A DNA stretch of 64,000 nt from Capra hircus (GCF_001704415.2 NC_030824.1:36389022-36453021), one strand, 5' to 3'. Positions 23,440 through 35,754 are shown, numbered from the stretch's first letter. The notes: generated by a model from the letters alone, not told the origin. A program made the numbers and translations.

Positions 23440-23790
23440 ACCTTATAACCACAGTCCTCTTCTGGAGATCTGATCACGTCATTTTCCTTATTAAGTTGCT
23501 CTCCATTGCTCTCAGGATAAAGTATAAATTTCTTGATGTTTTATGCATCTTCAGTGTTTTTTTTTTTCCTTTTTACACTTTCTCTTTTCCATGGCATTTG
23601 CTGTTATTTTCAGCCGTTCATCAGATCCCACTTCATATGTCACTTCTGAAAAGCTTTTCTTAACCATCCATTTAAACTCTGTGACTACATAGAGGTACAT
23701 ATGCTACATTTTAGCATATACCAGGCTTTATAGTAATTACATAACTGTGGAAATATGCCTTTTTAAGGAAATATTCCATCAAGTCAGAAA
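23440..23790. repeat. L2-like ancient LINE remnant
   Basis: cattgctctcaggataaagt, then tttaaactctgtgactacat, are typical of L2 3' sequence in mammals. Diverged; limits approximate. Confidence 0.45.
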
Positions 23791-24184
23791 CTCAATATGG
23801 ACAAGTATTATTTTGTTCCTAGAAACTAGCATAATATGAATAGGCATTTAAACACATTTAATAGATTGATTGATGTTTTGCAGATGACTTTGCGTCTATT
23901 TTCCTGAAAGGCCAGAGTTTCTGATATAACTTCCTGCTTTCCTGCGAGTCTTAAACTTATCTTTATCTTTTTACTCTCCTTCTCTGTCATTGCTTGGGAG
24001 GATAAATACTTCACTGAAATATAAAATGGAAAACATAAGTGCAGTAGAAGTAGAGGAATATGAACTATCTTTCAAGAAGTTTAGCAGTGAGAAAGAAGGG
24101 GAAAACAGATGTTAAGTAGAAATAATATCAACGTAAGTTTGCTTTGAAGCATAGGGAGAAATGGGAAATATTTGTAGTCTGAGG

Positions 24185-24280
24185 AAAAAATACAGATTCA
24201 TGTTGATGTATGGCAGAGGCCATCACAGTATTCTAAAGTAATTATGCTTCAATTTAAATAAGTAATTTTTAAAATATATA
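24185..24280 (+). mobile_element. L1_BT 3' end, about 90 bp (sense)
   Basis: ttcatgttgatgtatggcag, then taaagtaattatgcttcaat, parallels the terminal bases of the L1_BT at 44094-44160. Extreme 5' truncation. Confidence 0.65.
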
Positions 24281-24925
24281 TATAATTAAAGCAGGAATAG
24301 AGAGAGACAACTGGTGAAGCAAGAGACCCCAAACATCAGGAGATAGGAAGGGGATGGCTTTGTTTCACTTCAGGGCAATGGACCAGCACTTTGGTATAGA
24401 CGACTAGGCCATGCAGTGACCTTGTTGTTTTGGCCTGTTGCATTTCCAGTGAACACTGAATTTTCTGGTAAGAGCATCTTAGTTTTTCTTGAGAAACAAG
24501 CCTTCTCTAGCTTTTGGTCCAGCTGACACTGATTACTTCTATTCTATGATCTGTAACTAAAGAGATTATTTTTATGCTGTGGATTTCCTTATCTTATATT
24601 TTGGTGATTTCCATGTATGTTTCATGGAGGTGCTTCAGGAGTTTAATATCTGATATTGGGTTCTTTTAAGTGATTCTTTTTAAAGATTTTTTGAAAGGCT
24701 GATTAAAAACAAAATATACTCAAATGTATTAAATTTTATCATATTGAAGATTATCAGATTATATTTCTAGTTATAGTTTCATATAAATCTGAGAAAACCA
24801 TTTTCCTCACCATTTATAAGCATACCATTGAATTTTGTTTTAAATGCTATTGATTAGGAAGGATGTAATTCTATACTAACTTTTAAGAAAATTCTATCTG
24901 TATATGTGTGCTTATGTAAATTTTT
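24281..24925 (+). other. Intron without recognisable features
   Basis: Plain AT-rich intron; nothing supported. Confidence 0.55.
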
Positions 24926-25467
24926 GTTATTCAGTCGCTAAGTTGTGTCTGACTCTTAGCAACCCCGTGAACTGCAGCACACCAGGCTTCCCTATCCTTC
25001 ACTGTCTCCCTGAGTTTGCTCAGACTCATGTCCATTGAGTCACTAATGGTTATCTCATCCTTTGTCACCCCCTTATCTTGCCCTCAGTCTTTCCCAGCAT
25101 CAGGGTCTTTTCCAATGAGTTGGTTCTTTGTATCACGTAGCCAAATTATTGGAAGTTCAGCTTCAGCACAGGTTCTTCCAATGAATGTTCAAGGTTGATT
25201 TCCTTTAGGATTGAGTGGTTTGATCTCCTCACTCTCCAAGATCTCCTCACTGTCACTCTCAAGAGCCTTCTCCAGCACCGCAGTTATAAAGTGTCAATTA
25301 TTTGGTGCTCAGCCTTCTTTATGGTCCAACTTTCACATCCATACATGAATACTGGAAAACCATAGCTTTGATTATATGGACTTTTATCGGCAAAGTGATG
25401 TCTCTGCTGTTTAATACACTGTCTAGGTTTGTCAAAGCTATTCTTCTAAGGAGCAAGCATTCTGCTA
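24926..25467 (-). mobile_element. BovB LINE 3' end (antisense)
   Basis: About 540 bp of BovB 3' region (ttattcagtcgctaagttgt to cttctaaggagcaagcattc), more diverged than others. A sense Bov-tA follows immediately. Confidence 0.85.
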
Positions 25468-25676
25468 AAGGCTTTCCTGGTGGCTCAGACAGTAAAGAAT
25501 CTGCCTGCAACACAGGAGACCTGGGTTCCATCGCTGGGTCAGAAAGATCCCCTGGAGAAGGGAATGGTTACCCACTCCAGTATTCTTGACTGGAAAATTC
25601 CATGGATAGAAGAACTTGCCAGCCTGCAGTCCATGGGGTTGCAAAAAGTCAAAGATGACTGAGTGAATAACACTTT
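25468..25676 (+). mobile_element. Bov-tA SINE (sense)
   Basis: ggctttcctggtggctcaga to gactgagtgaataacacttt, a full-length sense SINE placed at the truncated end of an antisense BovB. Confidence 0.85.
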
Positions 25677-25679
25677 CAT

Positions 25680-26475
25680 TTTTTCAAATATTCTTCTGTA
25701 GTATTCAAGGTATAACTCAAATATGCTTCAAGGCATGGTATAGCTGCTCCTCATGGAGCATGTTCTCCAACGGAATATGCTGTTCTCATTGCATAGGTAC
25801 GATAATTGCCTAGTAACAACTGAATGGGTATCATGCAGCATCATATCATTTGAAGTCATAAAAGTTGCTTCTCTGACTTACGTGTTTATGATAGTTATAA
25901 ACACAGCTTTTATCCATTAGATAACATACATACCCTCCCTCTCTATATGCATGTTTGCATGTGTGTATGCACGTATGTGTGTGCTGTGTGTACATATATA
26001 TGCCACTTCTAAAAGGGATAAAAATAAAAACTACTGATTGAATTAAGCAAATATCCAATAACCACATTGCCAGATCTACTGATCATTTCTTCTTAATTAT
26101 CTCTAGTTTCTGATCTGTAAATTTTTTGATAGTTGTTGACTACCATCAACAACTACCCCTCAGGGTATGACAACTCTGCTGTATTCCTGCTTATAGCAGG
26201 CTTTGGCTACACAAATAATAGTTGCTGTCTGTGATAAACAATCACTTGGGTTCCACTGATAATAGCTACATGTTTTTAAGGTAGTAAGAGCATGTGTACT
26301 AATCTTAGGTTTAATTTTAGTTTTATTAATTGGTGAAATCAGCAATCAGTTAGGAAAAACAAAGACAAAGTAAAACCCAAGGCTGATGATGCTTCTGGGA
26401 AATATACACATATTCCTCATGCCTTTAAAATGGATGAACTGGTTGAAATAGCAAACGGCGTTAAGATTGTTTTTC
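25680..26475 (+). other. Intron with a degenerate TG/TA tract
   Basis: No repeat family recognised except a purine-pyrimidine alternating tract at about 25945-26000 (gcatgtgtgtatgcacgtat and on). No gene signal. Confidence 0.55.
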
Positions 26476-26477
26476 TG

Positions 26478-26598
26478 GTTCGGTCATGCGGTTGTGTCCT
26501 ACTCTTAGAGACCCCATGGACTACAGCACAGCAGGCTTCCCTGTCCTTCACTATCTCCCAGAGTTTGCCTAAACTCATGTCCATTGAATTGTTAATGA
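26478..26598 (-). mobile_element. BovB LINE 3' end, 120 bp (antisense)
   Basis: ttcggtcatgcggttgtgtc to catgtccattgaattgttaa is the last ~120 bp of BovB in antisense. Confidence 0.75.
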
Positions 26599-26770
26599 CA
26601 TTAGGTATTAAGAGACCTAAAATGTTCATGCCTTTTAATCTAGTAATCTCACTTGTTGAAATAAATCCCAAGAAAGCAATTTAGAAAAAAAAAAAAATTA
26701 AATCTTATCTCAGTGTTATGGTCAATAAGACAGAATTATCCTGGTTCTGTGTACAAAAAACAAAAACAAC

Positions 26771-26800
26771 AGAAAGAAAGAAAGAAAGAAAGAGAGAAAG
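26771..26800. repeat. (GAAA)n microsatellite
   Basis: agaaagaaagaaagaaagaa run next to the SINE end; likely grown from the SINE linker or tail. Confidence 0.85.
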
Positions 26801-27002
26801 TGAAGTCGCTCAGTCATGTCTGACTTTTTGCGACCCCATGCACTGAAGCCTACCAGGCTCCTCCGTCCGTGGGATTCTCCAGGCAAGAATACTGGAGTGG
26901 GTTGCCATTTCCTTCTCCAGGGGATCTTCCCGATCCAGGGATCAAACCCAAGTCTCCACATTGCAGGCAGATGCCTTAACCTCTGAGCCACCAGGGAAGC
27001 CA
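26801..27002 (-). mobile_element. Bov-tA SINE (antisense)
   Basis: gaagtcgctcagtcatgtct to ctgagccaccagggaagcca, well conserved, with the inverted tRNA-like head at 26930-27001. Confidence 0.85.
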
Positions 27003-27371
27003 CAGAATCCGCCCCCACTCCGCCCCGCCAAAAATGCAAATTTGTTTGGAAAAAATAATCTTTACCTGATAGTAACAAACAAAACCTATCTCTTTTTTAT
27101 GTTTCTATCAATAGATTATTTGTTTCTGACTTTTCTTCCTCTTTCTTTTCCTCTTTCCTCTTAAATGTAGGTAGTATCCATCGACCTTCCTTTTACCCAC
27201 ATCTCTCTTATCATGGTTGGCAATTTTAGTTGATCTCATGGTTTCTATTGTTTGTAGGTGGATAACTCTGAAATCCAACATTTCAACCCTATTATCTTTC
27301 CAGAGTTCCATTTGTGACACATATTCGACTCCATTTGTGATATATATTCAATTGTGAATATATGCAACTCT

Positions 27372-27445
27372 GTTCAGTTCAGTTCAGTCGCTCAGTCGTG
27401 TCTGACTCTTTGTGACCCCATGAATCGCAGCATGCCCGGCCTCCC
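27372..27445 (-). mobile_element. BovB LINE 3' tail, about 75 bp (antisense)
   Basis: gttcagttcagttcagtcgc to cccggcctccctgtgt. It includes the 3' tandem repeat of the BovB tail; extreme truncation. Confidence 0.75.
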
Positions 27446-27666
27446 TGTGTATCCCCCCAAAACTCTTACTTTCTCACCTACCAATCATTTTTACTGTGGT
27501 CTATATTCTTACCAATCCATCTTGAAATCTTTAGCTTCACATTCTCCTTCTTTCTTCCACTGCCTTCATAATCCTCAGCTGTAGACCTGCAGTATTTTTC
27601 TGGTGTGTCTTCATCATTTCCATGTGATTACTGTAGTTCAGGCTTGCCTTTTTTTGGTGGGGGGCA

Positions 27667-27915
27667 AGGTGCTTCCCTGGTCACTCAGCTGGTAAAGAAT
27701 CTGCCTGCATTACAGGAGACCCTGGTTTAATTCCTGGTCAGGAAGTTTTCCTGGAGAAGGGACAGGCTACCCACTCCAGTATTCTTGGGCTTTCCTGGTG
27801 GCTCTGCAGTGCAGGAGACCTGGGTTTGATCCCTGGGTTGGGAAGATCCCCTGGAGAAGGCCAAGGCAACCCACTCCAGTATTCTGGCCTGGAGAATTCC
27901 ATGGACTGTATAGTC
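27667..27915 (+). mobile_element. Tandem pair of Bov-tA SINEs (sense)
   Basis: Two head-to-tail SINE heads. The first runs 27668-27787 and ends at ctccagtattcttgg; the second begins ctttcctggtggctctgcag and continues to the body end near 27915. The second lacks about 25 bp of the tRNA-like head (the ggtaaagaatctgcctg part). Confidence 0.8.
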
Positions 27916-28059
27916 CATGCATAAAGAATTGTACAGGCCTGAGCACGTTCATTTTCACTTTACTTTTTTTTTTTAAGTATGTTTGTGATAGATCCTTAAT
28001 TGTTCTCTCTGAAGACACCCTCCTCTCCAGTGAATCTTGTCAGAGAAGTCTTTCTGAAG

Positions 28060-28575
28060 CACAGATCAAAGCATATTGCTTTCTAGATTAAAAACCTTCA
28101 AAGACTTCTTATGAATAAAGAGATTCTTGAGCTCCATCTAGTCTTCAAGGTTATCCACTAGATGGCTTGAATTTGCTTTTTTTTTTAGAAAAAAGAACTT
28201 TCTTTTCTTTTTTGACTTCCCTCTCAAGTCTTTTTTTCTCTCATGTTCTTCATGTTTCCTTCTGAGCCTTTCATAATTTTTTGGCTTCTACCTAACCATT
28301 TCCCTATTTTCATATTTCTGGATTTCATCCATGCTTCAAGAGTTGGCTTTCAGATTTACCTTCCAGCTGGGAATAATCTTTTCTTCCTAGGAACTCCCAA
28401 AGGATTTTTCTGTTTCTTTGTCATTGTGCTTAGTATACTTTGCATTGTACTATGGTTGTTTATATGTGTGTTACTGATATTTGTTAAGTTCTTTAGGATC
28501 TGAATTTATGTCTCATCTATTTCTTGTGTACTTTATATGGTATGTAACATACATTTATTAAGTAAATAAACATAA
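28060..28575. repeat. L2-like ancient LINE remnant
   Basis: Text such as aagccttgcaaagact-type blocks near 28090, ggaactcccaaaggattttt, and taacatacatttattaagta resembles diverged L2. Uncertain limits. Confidence 0.35.
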
Positions 28576-29053
28576 AGAGCTCTCTTGTTTGGGGAACATT
28601 TTGAGAAGAACAAAATTTTGAGGATTCTTATTAATATACCAAAGGCAGAAAAGATTATATGTTCCATAAGGACCTACAGAAGTATATTTGAAAGTAATTT
28701 TGCTTTCAAGAAAATATTTTTTGCTTTCAAGAAAAGAAATATAAGAAATTAGATATGTAGATTTGACCATGAATCACTGATTCAAACTATTTTCAGATGA
28801 AAGCTAGTTTTTAAAGGCATGTAGAATAGAATATAGACTTAACAGTATATTAAATTGTTTAAACAGTTACTTATACAAGTAAGACTTGCAAGCAGTAACA
28901 TTTTGGTTTTCTTTAGTATTTCTATAATACGCAGCTCACATTTTATAAACTCCTAGTTCTTGTTGAAAATTTTTTAAGGAAATTATTGATTTTTAAATAG
29001 TTCTGTTTTCTTCCTTGTATACATATGTTTTAAATTTTTTCTTTGTTTCACAG

Positions 29054-29263
29054 GTATCCTGGTCAGATATAGGAGGACTGGAAAATGTCAAGCTGAAACT
29101 AAAACAGGCTGTGGAATGGCCCTTGAAACATCCTGAGTCTTTCACCCAAATGGGTATTCAGCCACCCAAAGGAGTTCTTTTGTATGGGCCACCTGGATGC
29201 TCTAAAACAATGATTGCAAAGGCTTTGGCCAATGAGAGTGGACTGAATTTCCTGGCTATAAAG
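29054..29263 (+). CDS. AFG2A: AFG2A exon A: start of AAA D2 domain with Walker A
   Basis: This 210-nt exon (70 codons, phase 0 at both ends) follows a pyrimidine-rich tract ending in tttgtttcacag and is followed by the donor gtaggt. It begins VSWSDIGGLE, the typical entry into a Cdc48/AFG2-type AAA domain, continues through EWPLKHPESF, and carries the Walker A P-loop GPPGCSKT at exon residues 45-52. It ends in NFLAIK, just before the pore-loop segment. A Ser before the P-loop Lys, where most AAA proteins have Gly, matches the second ATPase domain of AFG2A as I remember it. AFG2A is an AAA+ ATPase acting in cytoplasmic pre-60S ribosome maturation and, with AFG2B, AIRIM and CINP, in the 55LCC complex; human loss-of-function variants cause a neurodevelopmental disorder with hearing loss and seizures. 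Another Cdc48-like AAA protein is the only serious alternative. No stop or frameshift is present. Confidence 0.95.
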
Positions 29264-29309
29264 GTAGGTTTAAGTTTATTAAACTGTTTCTCTCTCTCCA
29301 GCAGCCCAC

Positions 29310-29385
29310 CCCCCCCCACCCCCAATTCCTACCCTTAGGAGAGCATGGACCACCCTCTTAAGGAGTAGTTGAATTTTTTTTTTTT
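29310..29385. repeat. Poly-C and poly-T tracts after exon A
   Basis: Low-complexity C-rich tract (29310-29322) and T-run (29376-29391) in the intron just after exon A. No function inferred. Confidence 0.6.
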
Positions 29386-29734
29386 TTTTGCAGTTAATGG
29401 CAATATAATATAGGGAGATGAGAGATAAATAAATTAGTGCCTATAATCAGCAAATCATGGTTTAGTTTCTTGATTTTCAGTATTTCTTATGCTCACCCAT
29501 ATGTAATAGAAACCGATTTTCTTTTTTTTCTACATTTTTAAATTGTGCTAATCACTTTTGCTGACCCATGACTTAAATATGAATTTAATTATGAATTTAA
29601 TAAATTTAATATTTATAAACATAATAGTTTCAAAGAACTCAGATACTTTATATGGAAAAAATAAATTAAAATATTTTTCTAGTCAGAAGGTATATATTCT
29701 GAAACATACACACACATATTGTTTGTTCACTGCA

Positions 29735-29857
29735 TGCTAAGTTGGTTCAGTTGTGTCTGACTGTGCAACCCCATGGACTCTAGCCTGCCATGCTTCTCTG
29801 TCCATGGGATTTCCCAGTCAAGAATACTGGAGTGGGTTGCCATGCCCTCCTCCAGGA
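29735..29857 (-). mobile_element. Bov-A monomer SINE (antisense) with CA repeat
   Basis: gctaagttggttcagttgtg to gttgccatgccctcctccag, a single monomer lacking a tRNA-like head. It is followed by an (AC)n tract at 29862-29890. Confidence 0.8.
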
Positions 29858-30121
29858 TATGTACACACACACACGTACACACACACGTATGTATATAAAG
29901 CCTTAAATTCATCTCTGTAGACTTTATCACAGAAATACATATTTAAATATGTTAACCAACAAAGTCATTTAGGGAAAAGACACATGATAATTTATTTTGC
30001 TGTTGTCAGGGAATTTTTTTCATAATAAAATGTTTTCTGTCTTAAAACATTGAAATCATTGGCAGTTTTCGCAGTTAGTTTAGTATAAACATTTCAGAAG
30101 GTCAGTCTTTTATTAATACTT

Positions 30122-30345
30122 TACTGTTGATTCTTGAACACCCTAAGTTTGAACTGTGTGGTTTCAATTATACAAAGGTTTTTTTTTTTTTTTTTTTAAC
30201 GGTAAATACTATGATATTACATTATCTATGGTGGATTGAATTGGCGGATATGGGGGAACTGTGTATATGAAGTTATAGTAAGTTATACTTAGATTGCATG
30301 GATGATCAGAGCCCTCACCCCCTCATTTTTCAAGGATCAGCTGTA
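30122..30345. mobile_element. Small Tigger-type DNA transposon (MER2-like)
   Basis: Ends are inverted repeats: ctgttgattcttgaacac at 30124 onward against the complement of ttcaaggatcagctg ending at 30343. TA lies at both edges (30122-30123 and 30344-30345), as Tc1/mariner targets require. Internal ttgaactgtgtgg and ggggaactgtgtatatga fit non-autonomous MER2/Tigger relatives. No coding capacity. Confidence 0.65.
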
Positions 30346-30349
30346 CTTT

Positions 30350-31430
30350 TTGTGGAATGTTATTTAGATGTATTTAGGCTGTTTTCTTTTTAAGAATCAG
30401 TATCATCACAGTCACTAGTGTTTGCCTGTTTTTTTTCATCTTGTCGAAGATATTGGATATGGATTTGGAGAGGAGACCATTTTCACTATGATTAGTTATG
30501 CTGACTCACAACCATAGTTTTAAGGGTTGCAGTTTTAAATGTTGGAGTAATGAGTGATTTTGAAATTTCCAGAGACATCTTGATTTCTCTTTGGTCCTTG
30601 TTCTCTTATCTTGTGAACATGGCCATTTTATTGGCATTTCCTCCTTTTTTTTTTCCCCTGTCATCTTCATTTCTCTATGCTTACCTTCCACAACTGTATA
30701 GTCATAATTTTTGAATTTTTCCTGTGTACTGGATACCTGAAACTTATTTAATGAGGACTTAGCTCACAGTTATTTACACTTGAATATCAAGGAAGAAAAA
30801 GCATATATATTTCCTTACAAATTAGTATCTCACTCTTTTGTGATTGAAAATAACAGTTGCTACCAGGACTGCTTTCTGGCCTACCCTAGGATTACTTAGA
30901 AATATATTTATTACAATTTTTGACTATGAAACCTTTCATAACTTTATAGTTTCACTTTGGTCTTTTTTCATGGTAAGAAAATAGTGAAAAGATTTTTTGT
31001 AAGGTTTATCTTGGACACTGTTCATATAAAATAACCATGTGTTAACTTATAAATGCCTTTCACTAAGTATTTAATTCTTTTAGGTCACATACACAAAAGA
31101 TACATGATGTTAAGAAATTTTCTTCATAAGTTGAGTTTGTATTTTCTTAGAGAGGGTTACATATCCTACTTATTAATTTTTATTTAACGTGGACTTTTAT
31201 TCATTATACAATTTCGTGTACTTTGAAGGTATTAATCAATTTTTGAATCTGGGTGGAGGATATAGTTAATGAACAATGGATGTTCATTTACTGTTCTTTC
31301 AGATTTTCCTATCTGTTTAAAAATTACAAAAGAAAAAATTAAGAACACAAAAATAACTTGCTTTTCTATGCATTTTCATTGGTTCTTTCATCTTGGTCTG
31401 ATGAATTTATGAGAAAAGTTAAAGTAGCTA
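30350..31430 (+). other. Intron without recognisable features
   Basis: AT-rich; nothing recognised on either strand. Confidence 0.55.
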
Positions 31431-31433
31431 TGG

Positions 31434-31650
31434 GCTTCCCAGGTGGCGCTAGTGGTAAAGAACCTGCCTGCCAATGCAGGCGACATAAGAGATGTGGATT
31501 TGATTCCTGGGTCGGGAAGATCCCCTGGAGGAGGACAGGGAAACCCACTTCAGTGTTCTTGCCTGGAGAATCCCCATGGACAGAGGAGCCTGGCGGGCTA
31601 CAGTCCACAGGGTCACACAGAGTTGAACACAACTGAAGCGACTTAGCATG
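31434..31650 (+). mobile_element. Bov-tA SINE (sense)
   Basis: gggcttcccaggtggcgcta to actgaagcgacttagcatgc, full length. The flanks agtagctat and aatagctgt give a short duplication. The sequence is close to the consensus, suggesting a younger copy. Confidence 0.85.
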
Positions 31651-31654
31651 CACA

Positions 31655-32785
31655 AAATAGCTGTATCATATAGTTTATGTATGAGGAAATCAAGTTAAAG
31701 AAGTTAGGGATTCATGTTGTATTCTTGCAAGTTTTATTTTCCTGTGAAAAAGTTGTCTCGTTTTCAAAATAGATATTTGTTTTCTATGAGATTTAAATAT
31801 TATAATTAAATTTGAACTTACTGCAGTGACAAATCTTACACATTTTGAAAGTGACCAGAAAAAAATAGATACCGATATTGGGAGACCTAAGTGTTTTGGA
31901 TATATTGGAAAGAATAAATTCCCTAACACTTTTTGCAATGGTGATTACCTTTAATTTCCAAGATATAGAGTTTTAAAACTTTAAATGTTTCTTTCTGTTA
32001 GTTTATGAAAGAACCCTTTAGCTCCCCCTGTGCATCTTTTCTAAACAGTGATTACAAGATTTATATTCTACTCAGAGTTAAGTCTTCATCTTGGCTTGTG
32101 TGGGCTTTTAATATCCTTTGGCATCTGTATGTGTTTTTGTACAGACTGTAGCACTTGACATATGCTTAAGTTTAGTTTGTCATCTGGGTCAATTACGTCA
32201 AAATATTTTCCAGTTGAAATTTCCTCTCTGCTTCTCTCTTGCTTTTTGTCTGGAGTGCTACAATAGATTAATTACCCTTGAATAGCTGGGCTACTTCACT
32301 TTATGAAGAACTGTTACTGATTCTGGAAGAAGGGGGGTTAGGCCTCTGACAGGGATTTTTGGCAAGTCCTTTATGAACAGTATTGGCAAGTACAAGAATA
32401 TAATGAACCTAGTGTATTCTTGACTTTTGGAGGAAATTTTTTCTGATACATCTCTCATAGAGGAATTGTCCAAAATATATCCCATTTTCAGAAAAACAAA
32501 CAAACAAAAATACAACCCTGTATTTTATTGAAATCAGTGCACAATTCAGAATAATTACTATTGTCCATTTAACTAGATGCCCTACTATTATTCTGTTACC
32601 AAAGGTACAAGTTAATCTGAACTGTATAAATTCCATGTCTATCTTTAAGCTTTTTAAAAAAATCATGTAGGCTAGTCTATAAATCATAGAGTTTTCATTT
32701 TACAGATACTACATGGAAATCTGCATAGATACCTCTTTTATATATAAAATGCTTTAAGATTAGTTTCTAGGATGACAAATAAGAA
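31655..32785 (+). other. Intron without recognisable features
   Basis: No repeat family, exon or RNA gene recognised. Confidence 0.55.
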
Positions 32786-32789
32786 TAGT

Positions 32790-32912
32790 GATGTTTAAGA
32801 AGGTGAAGTGACTTTTCCAAGTCAAAGGAATGGTGATAGAACCGAAATTTGATCTCAGGACTTTCTGACTCCAGAGTCTAAGCTCTGAACCACTGTATAA
32901 TACAATTTTCCT
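32790..32912 (+). repeat. MIR SINE remnant
   Basis: aggtgaagtgacttttccaa, then gactccagagtctaagctct, follows the MIR pattern (gaggttaagtgacttgccca-type core). Confidence 0.65.
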
Positions 32913-33249
32913 TTTTTTTTTTTTTAAATAAAACTAGTGTCCAGTATTTTTTTTCATTAATTACACCAAGTTACTAGAGAAGGTAGTTCAGGCAGTTTCT
33001 ATAGGGCAGGTTCAGAGACATGGAAAGACATTTCTGGGACCTAGTTTAAAAAATAATTTTGCTTCTCAAGGGCAAAGAAAACTGAATAAAATAGCATAGC
33101 TTAGGAGTGGAAGTTGGTTGAATTAATAAGAAAGGGTAAGCACTGCCAAAGAAACAGGAATCTGATGAATTAAATGGAAGTTCAGGAGCAAAGGCTACAG
33201 GTTGAATAATGTAGAGCTTGAAATTTACTCATTAGCATATAATTTGTGC

Positions 33250-33435
33250 CCTTGAAATTGAGTGTGTTACAATGAAAAGAGCATGAAGCTGGGATTCAGA
33301 TAGCTTTGGTTCAGTTTCTAATACTAGCACTTTTTAGGTCTATAGCCTTAACAAGTTCTCTAAGACTTAGTTTTTTCACCTGTATAGGCCTTTGGAGAGA
33401 ATTATATTAAAAACATAAATGAAAGTTTTAGAGGG
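33250..33435 (-). repeat. MIR SINE remnant (opposite orientation)
   Basis: agagcatgaagctgggattc, then ttctctaagacttagttttt and tcacctgtatagg, matches the other orientation of MIR. Confidence 0.65.
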
Positions 33436-33746
33436 CCTAACTGCTTAATCCTGCAGATAGTTATGACTTCCTTATCGAGGATTCAGTGTGGAAAGGAGGG
33501 AAGCGAAGAGTTACTTGGTAGTGGAGAAACCTCCCTCAGCCAGGTGATCAGGGTTAACATCATTAGGATTAGTCATATTGTTAGTATGTACCCTTGTATG
33601 TATGATGTGATGAGAATGGTACTTTATTCCCAAGGTCTTCCTCCCAAACACTCACAACCCATGTTTACCTGTGAGAAAAACAGCAGGCAAACCCAAATTG
33701 AAGGACATTAATTCTGTAAAATACCTGACCACTACTCCTGAAACTG

Positions 33747-33943
33747 AGTAGTGTCTGACTCTTTCAACCCCATGGGCTGGAGCCTGTCAGGCTCCTCTGT
33801 CCATGGAATTCTCCAGGCAAGAATACTGGAGTGGGTTGCCATTTGCCAATTCCTTCTCCAGGAGATCTTCCTGACCCAGGGATTGAACCCTGGTCTCCTG
33901 CATTGTAGGCAGATTCTTTGCCAACTGAGCTATGAGGGAAGCC
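33747..33943 (-). mobile_element. Bov-tA SINE (antisense)
   Basis: agtagtgtctgactctttca to gctatgagggaagcc, flanked by the exact 10-bp duplication cctgaaactg at 33737-33746 and 33944-33953. Confidence 0.9.
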
Positions 33944-34194
33944 CCTGAAACTGTCAGGGTCATCAAAAATAAGGAAAGTCTGAGAAACTGTCACAGCCAG
34001 AAGGAGCCCAAGAAGACAGAAGAGTGAAATACACTGTTGTGGTTTCCTGGGTATATCATTACTGTTTCATTGGTTGTAACAAATATACCATATTAATAAT
34101 ATATGATAAGAATAGGAGAAACTGAATGTGTATTGGGGTAGGAGTGATTATATGGAAAGTCTTGGTAGTGTATACTCAGTTCTTCTATAACCCT

Positions 34195-34392
34195 TGCATG
34201 AGTGCTCAGTTGTGTCTGATTCTTTGCTGCCCCATGGACTATAGCCCGACAGGATCCTCTGTTCAAAGGGTTTTCCAGGCAAGAATACTGGAGTGCCATT
34301 TTCTCCTCGAGGGGATCTTCCCGACCCAGGGATTGAACCCACGTCTTCTGCATTGCAGGCAGATTCTTTACCACTGAGCCATCAGGGAAGAC
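34195..34392 (-). mobile_element. Bov-tA SINE (antisense)
   Basis: gcatgagtgctcagttgtgt to gccatcagggaagacc. Flanks tctataaccctt and tctgtaaacctt match at 10 of 12. Confidence 0.85.
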
Positions 34393-34394
34393 CT

Positions 34395-35250
34395 CTGTAA
34401 ACCTTAAACTTTACCAAAGAAAAAGAAAAATCTGTGAATTTATTTAAGTATTAAGGCCAGTATCACAGATCGAGCCATATTATGACCTGACTGAGTATAA
34501 CTGAAGTTTTAAAGGCCAGCTCAGATTTTTGTATTGTGCTGTACATGATGGGTGGAATGCATGGAAGGACAAGAATCATGGGGAGATTGTCAATTCCTTG
34601 GTTGAGGGCTTTGGAGGAGACCTGTTCATCACTCTCCTATTCATGTTCCCCAAGTTAGCGGAAAGTTATTGAGAAAAGCCCTTAGAGGAGGTTGGCTGGA
34701 GAAAACTGGGTTTGGGGCTGCTATGAGCTTGGCTGTTTCAGTTCTCTGTTGAAGCCAATAAAGGTATGTTGGTTCTGGCCCCAGACCCAGACCTCAACAT
34801 TATAAAGAATACTTGCTTTTAGTGTTTTAGTTATATTTTTTCTTTCACCTTGGGTGCAGATTCTAATTTAGAGTCTCGCCAGTAACTATGTCCAATTCCA
34901 TGCCTTTTGTGGACCCTAAGTCTTTATTCTCTTTCTACAGGTTTTTATTGCTATTTGGGCTCATCTAGAATGTGAAACCATTTGTTTCTTTTTAACTTCT
35001 GTTAGAGTTTTTGTGTTTTTTTTTTTTTTAAATTTAAAATCTCCGTTATGTCTCCAAATAGGGTTGTCTTATGTGCCCCATACCCTTTGACAGTTACTGA
35101 CGTCAGAGTTAAGGACGTATACTTAGTTAGTAATGTTTAATGCTACTAGGGAATAACTAATAGTTCTCTATTTTTCTTAGGACAGATAGAATAGTTACTG
35201 ATCCGTGGTCAGAAGCACAAAGTTATGTAGGAGTTAGATTGAATTTACTT
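34395..35250 (+). other. Intron without recognisable features
   Basis: Plain intron. A T-rich run at 35017-35030; nothing else supported. Confidence 0.5.
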
Positions 35251-35254
35251 AATT

Positions 35255-35335
35255 TTTTAAAAATTTAAATTTATTTATTTTAATTGGAGACTAATTACTT
35301 TACAATATTGTATTGGTTTTGCCTTTGTGCACTAT
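35255..35335 (-). mobile_element. L1_BT 3' end, about 80 bp (antisense)
   Basis: tttattttaattggagacta, then actttacaatattgtattgg, mirrors the terminal bases of L1_BT. Extremely 5'-truncated. Confidence 0.65.
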
Positions 35336-35754
35336 ATATGCTGCCATGTTAAAGCTGAGATATCATATATTAAAACCATATGTTAATGAATTATCTTTTT
35401 TAGTTGAGTTTGTATCAAATTGATGTCTTGACATGGAAGTATTCTATAACATTTGGCTAAAAGAAAAAAAAATTACAATATATAAACAAGAAATAATAAA
35501 ACGTTTAGTATTTGGAATCCAGGAAGACCTAGAGAAATATAAAAGAGAAGAATGCTTTTACATTTCCAGGAAAGAGAAATAGAATATTTAATAGAAAACT
35601 TTGTTATTGTGTTAGTTTAATTTTTTACTTGTGGATTTCAGCTGAGAGAGATTGGTTATTTTTTCCTTCTTTTAAATCTCCTCTGAATGAAATTTAATTC
35701 ATGTCTATAACACTTAAGCTATTTGTAAATATTTTACTTTGTAGCAACAACTCA

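Noticed and set aside
26771..26800. CRISPR-like or regulatory repeat array
   Set aside because: Simple (GAAA)n next to a SINE; no spacer structure.
29015..29053. Start codon upstream of exon A (Met at 29015)
   Set aside because: It lies in the polypyrimidine tract before a good splice acceptor; the AAA motif begins at the acceptor and the gene has N-terminal domains elsewhere.
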